A DNA stretch of 64,000 nucleotides. Source: Diphasiastrum complanatum (taxonomy: Eukaryota; Streptophyta; Lycopodiopsida; Lycopodiales; Lycopodiaceae). Below are positions 23,811 to 37,584 of this stretch, one piece after another; positions within the stretch are counted from its first letter, which is position 1; each line of letters begins with the position of its first letter. The notes under the pieces were generated by a model. It saw nothing but the letters and a program-made list of their open reading frames with translations. It ran no database searches and had not been told where the DNA came from. Location: assembly GCA_029204225.1 (NCBI GenBank), contig CM055100.1:31754915-31818914 (forward strand). Direction: 5' to 3'. The position numbers were made by a program, and so were the translations under genes.

Positions 23811-24042
23811 TGATGGTGCAAAGGATGATGTAGTTGTACTAAATTAAGATCAGAAAAAATATAGATAGCATAGAACAAAAATACATGTATAGACTTCATA
23901 GAAAAATATACAATGATATATCAAATGCTGCTCCAGTTTATGAATTTGGGAGCACAAAATACATGTACAGATGCCCAACTTGGGCTTTCATTTATTGAAT
24001 GAAAGGGTGTATACACATTTTTTTACTAAAGTTTATTTGAAA

Positions 24043-25026
24043 CTATTGTTCTCCCACAATGGTGATTGTTGTAGGTAGATCTTTGCAGCACGTTATCAGC
24101 TCTTGTCTTTTTCGCATCTGTGACATGGCAAATATTAGTGAATGTGCAATTGTAAATGATGACATTTTCTATTATTTTGTTTTATTTTGAAATGGCAATA
24201 AACGTAAAGTACTTACGAGTCTTCCGTTGATGATACATCTGAAATATGTTGGTAGATTGGTTTGTAATAGCATGAGCTCTATTCTGATAAAATCAAGCTT
24301 CCAGTGCTCTTCCACCTCAACCATAGTCAAATATTCCTCATTGTAGATAATGCTTATCTCCATTCGGTTTGTGTGACCATTTAGTTCAAAGTCTTGATCC
24401 AGTGGTAGCCATGTACCTTCAATTTTCTTGTATCTCTGGTAGTTAAATGTGAGACTGAGCATTTGCTTTTCGATATAATAACGAAAGATCATTGAGGACT
24501 TTTTAATCTTGCATTCTATGTCATTATTTGGTTTACTATCCCAGCCTTGATCCATGAGATCTGACAAAGTCTCATCTAATAAATCCTTGCAAACAAATAA
24601 AGTTGGTGTCCTACGAACACTAGCACTCGAGAAAAAATCAACAAATGTATGCAATGAGATAAACCAACTTAGGTGAACAATTTTCAAGCATGTGCTTATC
24701 TTCATAGCATTTTTAATATCAATGAGTAGCTTGCATCTCAAGGATTCAGAAACAATGCTGTCAGGAGTAGGCCACTCATCACTTTGAAAACTAGGCAATG
24801 GAATTGCTTCGAGCTTGCCAAAACTTCCATCTGTTTGTGGCGTATATAAAGATTCATAAAAATAACTACCACAATCTTCAAGTTCCTTTGGACTTCTTCC
24901 TCTGTATTGTAGCTTTCCAACATCAGAGTGAATCACGTCTAATATTCCTGCAAGTGATTGTGCGGGCTCCCATTCATTTATGCATGATGGATATACATTT
25001 GAAAGAAAAAAACAATGTTGAAGCAT
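24043..25026 (-). CDS. Unrecognised spliced gene, about 294 codons
   Basis: Exon 25,026-24,217 (270 codons) ends at a perfect donor (CTC then GTAAGT) and joins in phase to 24,117-24,043 (acceptor GTCACAG), which adds 24 residues and a TAG. The frame is open throughout, which is unusual here. The protein is mixed hydrophobic and acidic, with no signal peptide, no clear membrane segment and no motif I can name. An in-frame TAA lies just before the ATG, so 25,026 is the first possible start unless an upstream exon exists; a short Met-Ala-Arg-Arg-Pro-Arg frame near 25,425 is one candidate. It is tail-to-tail with the histone-protease unit, stops about 230 bp apart. Copy 2 of that unit is not followed by it. 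Confidence 0.55.
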
Positions 25027-26668
25027 TTAAATCATAATCTGAAGAGCATCAATAAAGGAAATCACCTATGATTGCTACATAGTGCATATGTTTTGATATA
25101 CTTACAATTACATTTTTTATGATCATGAGGATTGATATCATGTACTTTGATTTCTGAATGCATATATACATGTTGCACTAAGACTTATGATATCGATTGA
25201 CCTCCCGAGGTAGTCTTAAACTCCAAAATTTTTGCTTTCCAATAAGATTTGTAAGTCATTTTTGCTCTTTTCTTTTGTCAAAAATCGCCCTTTGATGATG
25301 GATGCAGCAATACCCATGAGTTCTTCGTATATTTTGTTGGCTTCTAGTTATCAGCTTCTTCTTTCTCATTGTAAAGAATCACAGAATCGATTGTAGATCT
25401 GGGTCTCCTCGCCATTGCTATTTTCAAAGCTTGGGCGCCAAAAATCTCTCTGATATGTTACTTAATTTTAATTTTTTGTATCACATTTAATCTAATGTGA
25501 ATGCCAACATAGTCACAGTTACTACGTATACCATATTTTATGTAACTGTACATACTATATTTCTATAACTATAACTAGTATAGTTAGAAAATTTCATTAT
25601 ACTAACCAGCATAGTAAAGTAAATTTAACTTGAGATATTGACATCGGGCAGATTAGCACGTGTCGAGCAGGAAGAAGAAACCAATGGGATACGTCCATGC
25701 TGTCCGGACACAAATTTCAAAGTTTTCTATATTGCATTTTTTATTTTTTAGTTAATTTGAAGACTTGTTCTGCTAGTTTCTGATTTTGATCAGATCCTCT
25801 CTGTGCTTGTGGCATCATGATTGTCACATTGTCTAAGATATAGTTCTTGAAGGTTTCTGGCATCTCATGGACTGACGTTCAACAGGACTCCTCCTTCAGC
25901 ATATTGATCTTAGCGCAACTTGTAATCTTTGTATTTTCAGTCATCTGAGTGGATGATGACGCTGCATCTGGTTCCATTTGGATTGACTTCAAGGAGTTTA
26001 ATACTTTCTTTTTTTCTTTTTTATCAACATAGTTGCATATCTCCTTGCTATCTTTCTTAGTAACTAGATGGATATTCGCTTCACAATTACGAATATCAAT
26101 ATCCACCATAGTTAGGATCACCTAGGTGTAGCGTTGCTTCAATTGATGTTTCTTGTTGATGGGTGCCTTGGGTGGTTCTACCTTGGAAACCTTAGCCATT
26201 GGTGCTTTTTGCAATGGTTGAGCTGGTATTTTTGCATTTCGTACCGATCAAGATCCATGTGTTGTAGGACTTGTTCATCTGTCAGCTCAACTTCTTCATC
26301 ATATGAAAAGACATGTTGTCAAGGTACTAGGTCATTTTCAACTTGCTCTAGTATCAACTCTATTGCTAGCCATGCCACGTTGATCATGTTTACCTCGAAA
26401 GTTATTGGCGTGTCTAGGGTGTAACCTTTTTGGTGATGATGTGCTAGGTTCCATATCCAAGTCTAGATGACATGCTTGCCCAGCCATGCAATCAACTGTC
26501 GCTAATGCATCCCATCCATTGCACAATATCTAGTTAAGATTCATAATGATCTCCCCTGGCTTGCCTTGGGCGATCAATTGTGTGATTAGTGGTGGATGAT
26601 CTGTTATCAGCATTGGGTGTAATCGGTTTCACCGCCCATGTGGTTGGATCCACCTTTACAGCCTGCTC
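25027..26668. other. Unassigned, with possible gypsy remnants at the right
   Basis: 25,440-25,760 is very AT-rich and non-coding. From about 25,880 the - strand carries short Lys/Ser-rich frames that could be decayed gypsy polyprotein beyond the protease domain, but no domain is readable. Confidence 0.35.
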
Positions 26669-28150
26669 TCAGTTTTCAAAGGTGAGTTTCCCGGTCCCCC
26701 AATCATAAATCACTTGTGTGACTCTCAATGAAGGTCTTCCAAGTAAAATGCAATAAGCAGAAGGGGATTCTTGGATTTCCATCACCATGAAGGTGATTAT
26801 GAACTGCACTTCCGCTACCTTTACCGGATTGTCTTCAACCACACCTTTTGGTTCTACATAGGACTGATCCGCTAACTTGATGACAAATCTTGTTGGCTTC
26901 AACCCTTGCAAACCCATTTCTGATACAAAGTAGTGGAGATCAAATTGACGCCTGATCCTCCATCTACTACCACAGTTTTGTCCTTGTACCTCTTGTGCTT
27001 GATTGTTGGCAGAGAGGTATGTGTTGCTCACTCTCCCACGCTGCTCCAACTTGGAGGACGTTGATGGTTCTTTCATAGCCTGCACAATATAACGGCTCTT
27101 TTGTTGCCAATTCTGTTTTCGACTTGAGCCATTCTGCTAGGATGCTCTTTGCTTGAGGTATGATCCACAGCAACTCCCTGAGGGATAAGTTCAAATAGCT
27201 AGCCAATAATCTCGTGAACACTCCAGTATGTGAAATCTCATGCTCTCCCATTTGGAATGGGTCATGATGATGATGCAAACAATCATTTTGATATGTTTGC
27301 AATGGCTAGCTTGTTTTTGGTGCTAGTATTGCGATAGCAAGAGGTTATACAAGTACGTCTCTTGCTCGTGCATCTTCCTCTGCCTGCGCTTTCCGTACCC
27401 AATGGCGTATCTTATGATATTGCCTTCCTTCTTCCCTCACATTCGGATATGGTCCTATAGCTAAGGGTTGATCATCTGCCATTGACACTGATTAGGGTGG
27501 TGAGGGATCCACTTCCTTCCGATTCTATGCTCGTATTACGGCTAACATTGGAACATGAAAATTTTGAGTCTTCTGTGGCGTCCTTCCTAGAACTACTGTT
27601 GGTTACACTAAAATCAAGTTCAAGGGTGCACTGGTTCTAGGTTTGAATGGGCAATTCTTGTAGCAGCGCCCGTATCCACATTCTTGACAAAAGGGATTAG
27701 ATATGCCCTTTTGAGAACATTCAGCAATTTTGTGTCCTTCGCCGCATCCATAGCAACCATAGATTCTCCCACCTTAACGTCGAGGTTGGGTAGCATAGGT
27801 CACGTAATATTCGTTGATAGCCAGGTCAACATAGGGCTCGTCCGGTTCGTACCACTACTGCTGCTCAGGATGAGGTGGTGCTTCTTGCTCCACTGCTGTC
27901 AAATTTACATGAGCCACTTGGTTGTTAACTGGCCCTGGTGGTGCAGGTAAGGCCATGCGTTGCTGATTATTCGGTGCCGCATTCGGAGACCCCTCATAAT
28001 AAGGATATGAAGTCTGATACTGATTTCTTTTCTGTTGTATGATCCTGGGGTTGAATGGGCAGAATGCCCTTTTGTGCAATGATGCGTTACACAGGTGGTA
28101 ATACTGTTGCAGTGTTAGTTTGAGATTTTGCTTCAAACTGAACACTCATT
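26669..28150 (-). pseudogene. Ty3/gypsy gag and aspartic-protease remnant
   Basis: On the - strand, in element order: a Pro/Gln/Asn-rich gag tail (28,145-27,855); a CCHC zinc knuckle near 27,750-27,715 (Cys-Tyr-Gly-Cys-Gly-x2-His-x4-Cys); and a retropepsin-like region (about 26,970-26,670) with Phe-x-Ile-x-Leu-Ala-Asp-Gln-Ser and the Ile/Leu-Leu-Gly-Arg-Pro-x-Leu-Arg motif typical of Ty3/gypsy. Several stops and frameshifts separate the blocks. The RT region expected at lower coordinates is not recognisable. Confidence 0.75.
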
Positions 28151-28329
28151 TGCTGTACGGTTTTGGGTACAAACCGGACTTCATATGTTTTCTCTTCGGA
28201 GATACTATGGCTGGTTCTATTCCAGTGGATTTGATGTTGGTGCTATACTTCCCTGCAAGGCCTTCAGTTTCTGATCAAACTGTGTCATAAATGAGGTTCC
28301 GGTAAATCTTAAGTTATTCTAGATTAGAA

Positions 28330-29685
28330 ATTAAGAGGGAAATCTAGACGTATTCTAGATTGGACCCTAACTTTGGAATGACAATTTGTGCCACGTCAAA
28401 AGTAAGGGCATTTTTTAGATTAAAATCCTTATATTGACACCGTGTGCGAGTTGTAAAAGTTTGGAACTTTCCAAATGGAAAGGACTTTCAGGAACAACTC
28501 ATGTGTCTTTCAAAATTTGTAATACACTCTTATGATTGGTATGGTCTTGGGAATATGGAGAGTTGGGATTGGTAAATCATAACTCAGATTCTAGGAAATA
28601 CCTAATCGATAGGAGTGGATAGTATTCATACCTCGGATGAATAGACAAGATAGTGGAATTTTGGTAATGACTGGCCATCTTACCAAATTGACTATGTTTA
28701 TTTGGGTAAAGACCAAGTAATTAGAGTATCTGGTTAGGCTTTATGAATTACCAAAGTGACATTATGAACATTCACGATTCGAAGTTCACTAGTCACTTTT
28801 GGTGGCTGTATTTGCTAAACTAGAGATGACTCTGAACTTAAAGTTCTTCTAATCATTGGTAGTTGACTTCTTTTACTGAGTATAGGACAAGAATCTGATG
28901 AATTATGATTGACGAATCATAATTCAGATTCGAGGTATACTTGATCATTTAAAAGAAGGATTACTCGCGTGACCAGAAGATCAGTTAAGATATGTATTCA
29001 TATTTTCCTAGCAATCTCCTCAGAGAGGAAATTATCCTTGATGGAGATTGAGTTATAGTAAGCATTTGGCTACCGGTTATAGCTTGTGAATGCTTACGTA
29101 TAGTTTTAAACCTATATCACCCATTGTGGTAGAGACTCAGGCGTTCAAGTTTTCAAAAGTAGCAGATTTCCTACATGATATGCAGGAAATGCTACGGATT
29201 GCACAACCGACATTATGCAAGTCTGAAAAGATCACCGAGAGACTTCCAAGTGGGGGATTGGGTATTTTCTGATAATCCAGAAGGATTCGAGTGTAATGCA
29301 TATTGGCAAGCATTATAAGTTGTACCCTAGATATAGAGGACCGTTTAAGATCTTGAAAAAGATCGGATCCTTAACTTACCAATCGGAACTCCCGAATGGA
29401 TATCAAGTGCATCCTATATTTCACGTAAGCCGTCTCTGAAAGAGCATCTTGGATCTGGAGATCGATTGGACCTGTTGGATGAATCATCGGTTGTGTCTCC
29501 ACTTGAACCCGGAAAGATCTTGGATACAAAAACTAAACGATTGAGAAATCGTATAGTTACCGAGCATGTGGTTTGATGGAAGGGATATACAAACGATGAT
29601 GATTCTTGGGAACGGGAAGGAAGCTTAAGGAGGAACTTTCCCAGTTTTAAGTTCTGAGGATAGAACTTGAATAAGGGGGGAAGAA
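28330..29685 (+). pseudogene. Ty3/gypsy 3' internal region (integrase end, chromo-like tail)
   Basis: Mostly decayed. Near 29,090-29,270 an integrase tail is readable. At 29,325-29,440 comes the Arg-Gly-Pro-Phe-Lys-Ile module followed by Val-His-Pro-Ile-Phe-His-Val-Ser. At about 29,505-29,620 a chromo-like tail reads Arg-Asn-Arg-Ile-Val-x-Glu-His-Val-Val and Trp-Lys-Gly-Tyr with a stop in place of one Arg/Lys. The polypurine tract (AAGGGGGGAAGAA) is at 29,673-29,685. Confidence 0.75.
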
Positions 29686-30145
29686 TGTCATGCCCATGAG
29701 TGGTCTCGGGTAGCGTGTCCATGCTAGGGACCAGTAGACCAACAACCCATAGGTTAATTGTGACTATAAGGGAATTGGGGCCCTTATGTGTACATGGTCA
29801 TAATTAATGGTTGTAGGCCTAAACACTTGATGGTGGATTGGTATGGGTCTATCAGTGAGTCATTGAAAATTGGATGACATGGCCCAGGTGAGGTGTCACA
29901 GTGCACTACTAGTGGTGCATGGGCCTTGGAGGGTATAAGTATACCTATTGGACTCTCACTATGTGTATGCTTGATAGCATGACCGGTGGCAGGATGCTGT
30001 TGGTGTGATGCCTCATTCCTCTCTAAGTGATTGATCCATAGCTTGGGGGCTAGATCTGTTCGATTTAGGTTGGTTGGGTTGGTTTGTCCACCATCAGGTT
30101 CCCTTGTGTTGCTTGTGATTGGCATGCCTAGAATATGATCCTTGC
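29686..30145 (+). repeat. Gypsy LTR (family G2)
   Basis: Begins TGTCATGCCC right after the polypurine tract. It shares the block GCTTGGGGGCTAGATC with the other gypsy LTRs here. The right end is estimated near 30,145 since no second copy fixes it. Confidence 0.65.
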
Positions 30146-30690
30146 ATTGAGGACTTTATATGGAGGTTAGCTCAAGTGCTCAATGTGCATGCTAAAGTAG
30201 AAGTCATAACTATTACAAACAATAACAATGGAAATGGAAGCAAAAATCAAAACACAACAAGAGACAATAGCAAAATTGATTAGCACTTGAGGATGCTTGC
30301 TCTTCAATTTGCTAGAGTTTTCTCCTCTCAATAAGCATGTAAAATGGTTACAAATGCTGCCTTTTTATCTTTAGAGTGGCCCTTGCCCCTTGCTTCCTAT
30401 TGGCTACTTGCATGAAGCTGGGATTGAAATCCACACCCTTCACAAGAAGCACAAACTAATCTATGGTGTAGGAAGAAACACACCCCACCCACCACCATTT
30501 GACCCTTGACTAATTACAAAAGCATAGGAACTTAAGTTTAATTTAACTTTGGCCTTCTAATATTATTTTTAATTACATGACCCAAATTCTAGTTTATTCA
30601 AAAATGATTATATACAAGTGCTCATTGGGCCACGGGCTTACGCACGCAAGATGCCACAACCCTCGCAACTTATTTCTACTTTTTCTGACT
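30146..30690. other. Unassigned stretch
   Basis: No gene or element boundary recognised. Confidence 0.35.
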
Positions 30691-32720
30691 ATTTTTTATT
30701 TACATAGGAATAACCCCCAACAAACTGCTTTGTAGGACAATATTTCTTTCACTTTGTAAGGTCCTTCCACTGGAAATTTCAATTTACCGCCGGTCACTCC
30801 ATGTGTATATGGTTATTGGTTATGCCTCGTCATTTCGGGCTTGGCCTGTAAAGTAATTAATAATCATATGAGGACCCAGACCTATAATTGGACATAGGAG
30901 CACATGCTTAGTGAATGAGTGCTTTAATGCAAGAATAGGAGGTCAATAGCTCAATATAGGTTGCATGGAGATCCTAGGGAGAATTTTCTCTCTCTCATGG
31001 GGAGAATATGTCCATTGGAAACTCGCCCATCCTCCTATTGGAAATTCAGTTTCTTGAGCCAGTTTCTCCTCCCCTCATTTGGGTTCTTCACTATGGCTTG
31101 GGGGCTAGGTCCAGGAGGAAACTCCAGGAGGGATCTAGGTTTGGATGGGTGGTTTTGCTCCATAGGTGTCCTTTTGGCTGTTTTGAAACAGGATCTAGTC
31201 AGATCTTCATAAGGTGATCCTTATAGTCTTCTTTCAAATCTTTTTTGTGTAAGCGACGGTCATGCCATGCCTTGTGACGTGCTTTCTCTATTGCTAATGC
31301 ATGGACTACCATCAATCTGGTTTCACAAAGTTTATGTAAAGTCTCATGATGCATTTGTAATAATTTTGAATCATCCAACCGTTCTGTTGCTGCCATGTGT
31401 AAGGATGGTATTAAAATTCAATCGGCATAACTACATCTTGACCGTAAACCAGTTGAAATGGTGTCTGATTCGTACTAACTTTGTAAGCTGTTTTGAATGC
31501 CCATAATGTTGCATAAAGTTTATGTTTTCAATCAAAACGACTTGCTTCTACTATTTTTGTCATAATGTTGCAAAGATCTTATTGGAAGATTTAGCTTGTC
31601 CATTACCCCTCAGATAATACAGAGTATTAAATTGATGTATAATGAGAAAGTCTTTCACAGACACTTGATCCTTTCATTGACAAAGTGTGTTCCATGATCA
31701 CTTATGATCTTGATAGGACATCCAAATCTAACAATGATGTGCTCATATAGGAACTTAGCCATAGATTTTGCATCGGCAACTCTAACTGCTTTTGCCTCGA
31801 CCCACTAGGTCATAAAATCTGTTGCTACGATGATATATCAGGCTTGAGATCCTTTTGCCACAGGATGAATAGGACCAACATAGTCAATTCCACATTTCTC
31901 GAATGGTGTTTGTGATAGAACCGGATGCAAAGATTCATACTTTTGCTTCGTAGGACGACATGCTCGTTCACATACATCACATGACTGAATAAAATTTTTT
32001 GTATCCTTATGAAGTGTAGACCACCAACACCCTGATTGCAAAAGTTTTCGAACAGTGATATCCGTTGAAAAATGTCCACCTCCCATCCCATCATCTGAAA
32101 ACATGATTAGATCAGGTACTTCATGCGGTAAAACACATCTTCTCAAAAGATTATCCATTCCACGATGACACAATTGGCCCACAATCAATTGATAAGGTTG
32201 TGCCTTAATAATCGATTGTTTCTTTTGTACTTTTGTCAAAGAGTCGTTAGGTAGGCCTAACATCAGATAGTCAACAATATATGCTGCCCACTCAAGTACT
32301 ACTTCAACATACAACAATGCAACATCTAGTAGTTTATCATCCACTTCAGTGCTAACTGGTGTTGTCTCAATTCTTGAGACATGGTCTGCAAGATAATGAT
32401 GTTTGCCTTTTTGAACCACAACTCGAAAATCAAATTCGGTCAATAGTAGTAGCCATCTTGCAATATGTCTCGTGTTACATGTCTTGTTCACTAAATATAG
32501 TAATGGCTGGTGATCGGTATAAAATGCAAAATGTGTCACCATTAGATAATGTTAAAATTTCTTTATAGAAAAAACCATGGCCAACGCTTCTCGTTCTATT
32601 GTACAGTAATTCTTCTCAAGATCTGTAAGTTGTCGACTTGCAAATCTAATGGGATATTCTTTCTTGTGTTCTCCTGGCTACCTCAAAACTTAAAGTTGGG
32701 TTTCTCTCCAATTTGAATGG
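30691..32720 (-). pseudogene. Ty3/gypsy RT end, RNase H and integrase, split by an LTR piece
   Basis: From about 32,670 on the - strand: Ala-Ser-Arg-Gln-Leu, Glu-Arg-Glu-Ala-Leu-Ala-Met-Val; RNase H Tyr-Thr-Asp-His-Gln-Pro-Leu-Leu-Tyr; Ala-Asp-His-Val-Ser-Arg; integrase zinc finger (His then Cys-x2-Cys at the Ser-Cys-Asp-Val-Cys block); Asp-Tyr-Val-Gly-Pro-Ile core start; Ile-Ser-Asp-His-Gly-Thr second catalytic Asp. Stops accumulate below 31,840. The end of integrase (Phe-Pro-Val-Glu-Gly-Pro-Tyr) is found at 30,790-30,730, beyond an inserted LTR piece at 30,791-31,225. It ranks among the better-preserved gypsy copies in the window. Confidence 0.85.
30791..31225 (+). repeat. Partial gypsy LTR (family G3) inside a gypsy integrase
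   Basis: About 435 bp nearly identical to 45,794-46,232. It lacks the first 50 bp of that LTR and its final CA. It interrupts the integrase frame of the - strand element. Confidence 0.85.
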
Positions 32721-33245
32721 TTCCCACTCTTTTAAAAATTTGAATAATTAGGGAGGTAGAAATGGACCAATAGGATTCAGAGGCCAAGGTCCTCCTCTCT
32801 ACTATAAAAAGAGACCAACTCGAGTTTCCTACACATGTACATATCTTCATTTCAATAAAGCAGATTGGTTCTCTTGTGAAATGAATTTATGAATGTCCTT
32901 GCTCTCTATCAATTTTCCTCCATGTCTCGTGCTTTTATTGTGTTTTGCTGATTGTTGGATCTGATTGTTATTGGGATTGCATGTTTTTATACTTTTTATG
33001 AGAGAGAAAGAGAGAAAGAAAGAGTAAGCTATCTTCATTGTGGATCTAGTGCTAGTAGAGTAGTGTTAATGCTTAGCGTTAATGGATGGTAGTGTTAGAT
33101 GTGAATCTTCCATTCAAGCAGAAATATGATCTATGTTATCTCTCTCATGGGAACGAATCTACGCGTGACAGCTAACTTCATCTCCTTGATGCTAGATTGA
33201 TTAGATCTTGGGTTGAGGATAGGCAAGGAAAGAAACCCACTACAA
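32721..33245 (+). repeat. Probable LTR of a Tat/Athila-type gypsy element
   Basis: TATAAAAA at 32,803-32,810 and a leader run to the right. The stretch ends just before a typical Tat/Athila leader signature at 33,246. The left boundary is uncertain and is set only by the end of the neighbouring RT fragment. Confidence 0.5.
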
Positions 33246-33268
33246 TTTTGGCACCGTTGCCAGGGAGC
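33246..33268 (+). promoter_or_regulatory. Tat/Athila-type leader signature next to the primer-binding site
   Basis: TTTTGGCACCGTTGCC followed by AGGGAGC. This is very close to the GGCGCCGTTGCCGGGGA signature seen directly downstream of the LTR in plant Tat/Athila gypsy elements. The element is cut off about 60-80 bp later by copia sequence. Confidence 0.65.
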
Positions 33269-33329
33269 TATGCCAATTTTTCAGTTTGCAGCATGTTTGT
33301 TGGATGGTTAGCTTGCATTAGGCATCTTG

Positions 33330-34169
33330 TCATTCTAGTAAGTGGTTTAAAAAATCGGCCTACTCCAAGTGATTTGACCTAAAATGATGCTAGGATCACA
33401 AAGATCCAATTTCTATATTTGAAAATGCAAGATTTGAGCTAGAAACACCTCCAAATACACATAGAATAAATGGCGCCCTCAACTCCACCACTAGATTTGA
33501 AAAATACTCCAACTTTGGCCTGTAACTTGCTCTAATACCATGTGAGAAAATCAGATCCAAAACATACTTGATGGATCACTAAAATCTTGACCAAATTTGG
33601 TTGCACATCTAGATTTACACATGCTAGAACTTGGAAATGCATGAATATCTGATACAATATACTTAGATACAATATGGTACTGTCCATGTCCGTACAACAG
33701 CATAAGCATACAGTATATCACATGTTTGGATTAAAAATCAACAAGAAAAAATCACATTTTACAAACTAGAATTTAAGATATCTTGAGAAATACACATGAG
33801 ATAGACATAGAATCAAAAGAGATGAATTCACCACATAAAATGAGAACACAATGATACTTTCTCCACTCAAGTATAGCTATTTATAGATGCCAAAATCTCA
33901 CTTGGCCAATTGCCCTAAACTTGTCCTAAATGGTAACTTCTTGGTACTTCATCAATTAGCCTAGAAATTCTAGTCTAGATGCAATGTATCTGTATTAGCC
34001 AATTATAATGGGTCCATATCCGACCTCATCCCCTTATGTACTTGCCAAAAATAGTGAAAACACTATTTAGGCCTTTATTAACAAAAATAAATCTATCTCT
34101 AAATTGAGATTTCATATTGGCGTCAAAATTGCCAAGATAAATCAACTAAACTAGTTGATATTTTTCACA
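33330..34169 (-). mobile_element. Copia leader, primer-binding site and full LTR (family B)
   Basis: 33,330-33,528 matches the leader at about 3,000-3,200. The primer-binding site (one mismatch) is 33,529-33,540. The LTR runs 33,541-34,169 (629 bp), with ends TGTGA...TCACA and a - strand TATA box CTATAAATAG at about 33,877-33,886. The gag region expected further left is missing. Confidence 0.78.
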
Positions 34170-34492
34170 TATATATCTCTCTCTCACACACACACAATCA
34201 ATCAATCAATCTTTTTTCTCTCAATTTTTAAACCACAAAACAAATCCACCCTAAAGGTATGGAGGCTATAGAGAATGAGGTCGATTGTGGAAAGCAATAG
34301 GCATAGTATCCCAATCAAGAGACACAATTCGAAAGACGAATGAGAATGAAGCTATCATGACATCATGGAAAAGGAACTCATGATATGAGAAAGCTCTAGA
34401 GGAGATTTATGGATCAGAAAAGTGTTATGATAGGGGGTCCTATTGGGCAATGTATAGAGAGGTGCAATGAACTTGTTAATGAAAAATGCTAA
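34170..34492. other. Short unassigned gap
   Basis: About 320 bp between two LTRs, with CA/TC-rich low-complexity sequence at the left. Nothing coding. Confidence 0.4.
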
Positions 34493-34979
34493 TGTAGAGA
34501 CCACTAGAGAAAATCCCTTAGATGAGGATAGGAAAACACAACAAGAGAGACTAGAGAGCAAAACCACCCAACCAAACCTAGATCCCTCCTGGATAATCCT
34601 CCTGGATCTAGCCCCCAAGCCATGTGATAGCAAGAGGAGAAGAGCTCTACTGGCAACCTAGACCAAAGTCGTCGACGGAATAATAACTACCTCAATATAT
34701 AGAGAGTAAGATCCTGTGCATGAACCCATGCAATGCCCATGCAGGTCCACTATGAACAGGTCACAGCTCTTCATGCATTCCTACTGCCTATATCAGTCAC
34801 ACGTACATGCACTACTCCATATGTCTCAATTAGAGTGTCTGGGTCCTCTCAAGGGCATTAGTCACCAACAGGCCTCGACGTGGAATTAAATCTAGGCGTG
34901 ACCAATAATCTTGAACACTGGAGGGCCGGTCTACCATATTAGGACTATTCCATGTCCATAACTGAATATGGTCGTAACA
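34493..34979 (-). repeat. Gypsy LTR (family G1)
   Basis: 487 bp, TGTAGAGACC...CGTAACA on the + strand. Near-copy of 19,582-20,061. The polypurine tract (AGAGAGGAAGAA on the - strand) adjoins at 34,980, so this is a 3' LTR. Confidence 0.87.
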
Positions 34980-35141
34980 TTCTTCCTCTCTTAAACAGGT
35001 TCTGTAACAGAAAAAAGAAAATATGAAATTATTCCTTAAGCTTTCAAGTCTTACCCATAAATCATTATTCTTAGTCTGATCTTTCCATTTAAATAAGTAC
35101 TTAGAGATGCAACAATTTTTAAATTGCTTGCCTCTTCTCAT
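34980..35141 (-). pseudogene. Gypsy integrase chromo-like tail
   Basis: The - strand reads Tyr-Leu-Phe-Lys-Trp-Lys-Asp-Gln-Thr-Lys then Arg-Leu-Glu-Ser-Leu-Arg-Asn-Asn-Phe, matching 20,062-20,240 without its stop. Internal sequence upstream of this is unrecognisable. Confidence 0.7.
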
Positions 35142-36584
<1,443 letters not shown>

Positions 36585-36690
36585 AATTTTTTACATGTAC
36601 CTTTCGGGATGCGAAACGTGCCTGTAAAATTTTTTTACTTTTTTTTTACATGGCCTTTCGCGCACGAAAGGTGCATGTAAAAAAAAAGTT
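36585..36690. repeat. Two adjacent imperfect hairpin palindromes
   Basis: 36,585-36,637 and 36,640-36,690 each have T-rich then ACATG..CCTTTCG arms pairing with CGAAA..GTGC.TGT then A-rich arms around a short loop. Related half-sites occur at 36,865 and near 39,951-40,030. Confidence 0.75.
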
Positions 36691-37303
36691 TTTGGCAAAA
36701 AAAAAAAGAAAAAAAAAAGTAAAAATTTTCGAGCCGTAGAAGGTCACCTCCTTGGCCGTTCTGTCGTGGGAAGGGCCTTCCCGAGCGGAACGGCCTCGGA
36801 GGGTGACTTTAACCCTCCCCCCCCCCCCCCCCCCACACATTGAACTGCTACAACTTTTTTTTTCCGAAAGGTTGATGTAAAAGTTTTTGCGGGCAGTGCG
36901 AGTGTATAATGATGGACATATACTGAGAAGGGAAGGGATGGGACTTTGACCCAAGAATCCCCTTCTTTCCTTTGCTTCTTTGAACAGACTCCAAGAATTT
37001 GACATTCACACGATCCGGTGGGCGCTCGACGAAGGGCGCTGGCCTCCTCCTTCAGAAAGATGTTCGTCGTCGTGACGTGCATGACGCGTGGATGGTGGTT
37101 TTGGGCCTCGGCAAAAATAGGTTTTGACGGCTCGTGAAGGACAGTTTGCAGGGCGGCGCCCGAAGAAGAAGAAGAGACGCTGTCAAACGAAACCTCACTC
37201 TTTCTTCGCTTGCACGTTCTACCGCGTTGGTCTTCTCTTTTGACCAGTATTTTCAAATTTTAAGCCCCCCACCGTTGGATGTTTGTAAATCGTTCCGATT
37301 TTG

Positions 37304-37311
37304 CCACGTGG
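37304..37311 (+). promoter_or_regulatory. G-box CCACGTGG upstream of the AG-peptide gene
   Basis: A perfect CCACGTGG, about 280 bp upstream of the TATA box. Binding by bZIP/bHLH factors is inferred only. Confidence 0.45.
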
Positions 37312-37584
37312 CTAAATCTAAACGTTAGAACGTTTCCGAGTGGCACCTCTGGACGCGTGGCCAGCATCTGAGCTGTGCGGCGCAAACGTTACCGTGTTAT
37401 TAATGAGCACGATAACCCACTAGATTTTTAGCCTGTCCACCGTAGAGCCGTTAAGATTGTGACGTGGTTTAAACGATCGACGATTCAGAATCTCCAAATC
37501 GCTGGCTTCGACGCGTGGCTAATATCCAAGCGTGCGGGCATAAGAGCTCTTAAACTCCAGGGGTTGGATCGTCGTTTTTCTCTG

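Larger units (their letters stand above)
21584..23868 (+). repeat. Large direct repeat, copy 1 (partner 60,704-63,000)
   Basis: A 2.3-kb unit holding promoter-like array, leader, histone-like frame and protease exons. It is collinear with 60,704-63,000 in the same orientation, with a few small indels. Similarity begins in the CACGTG array and ends about 60 bp after the protease stop codon. Introns are conserved as well as exons. Confidence 0.92.

Noticed and set aside
36744-37256. 170-codon - strand frame upstream of the AG-peptide gene
   Set aside because: It runs through a poly-C tract giving poly-Gly, has no recognisable domain and overlaps low-complexity and probable promoter sequence. 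Not listed as a gene.
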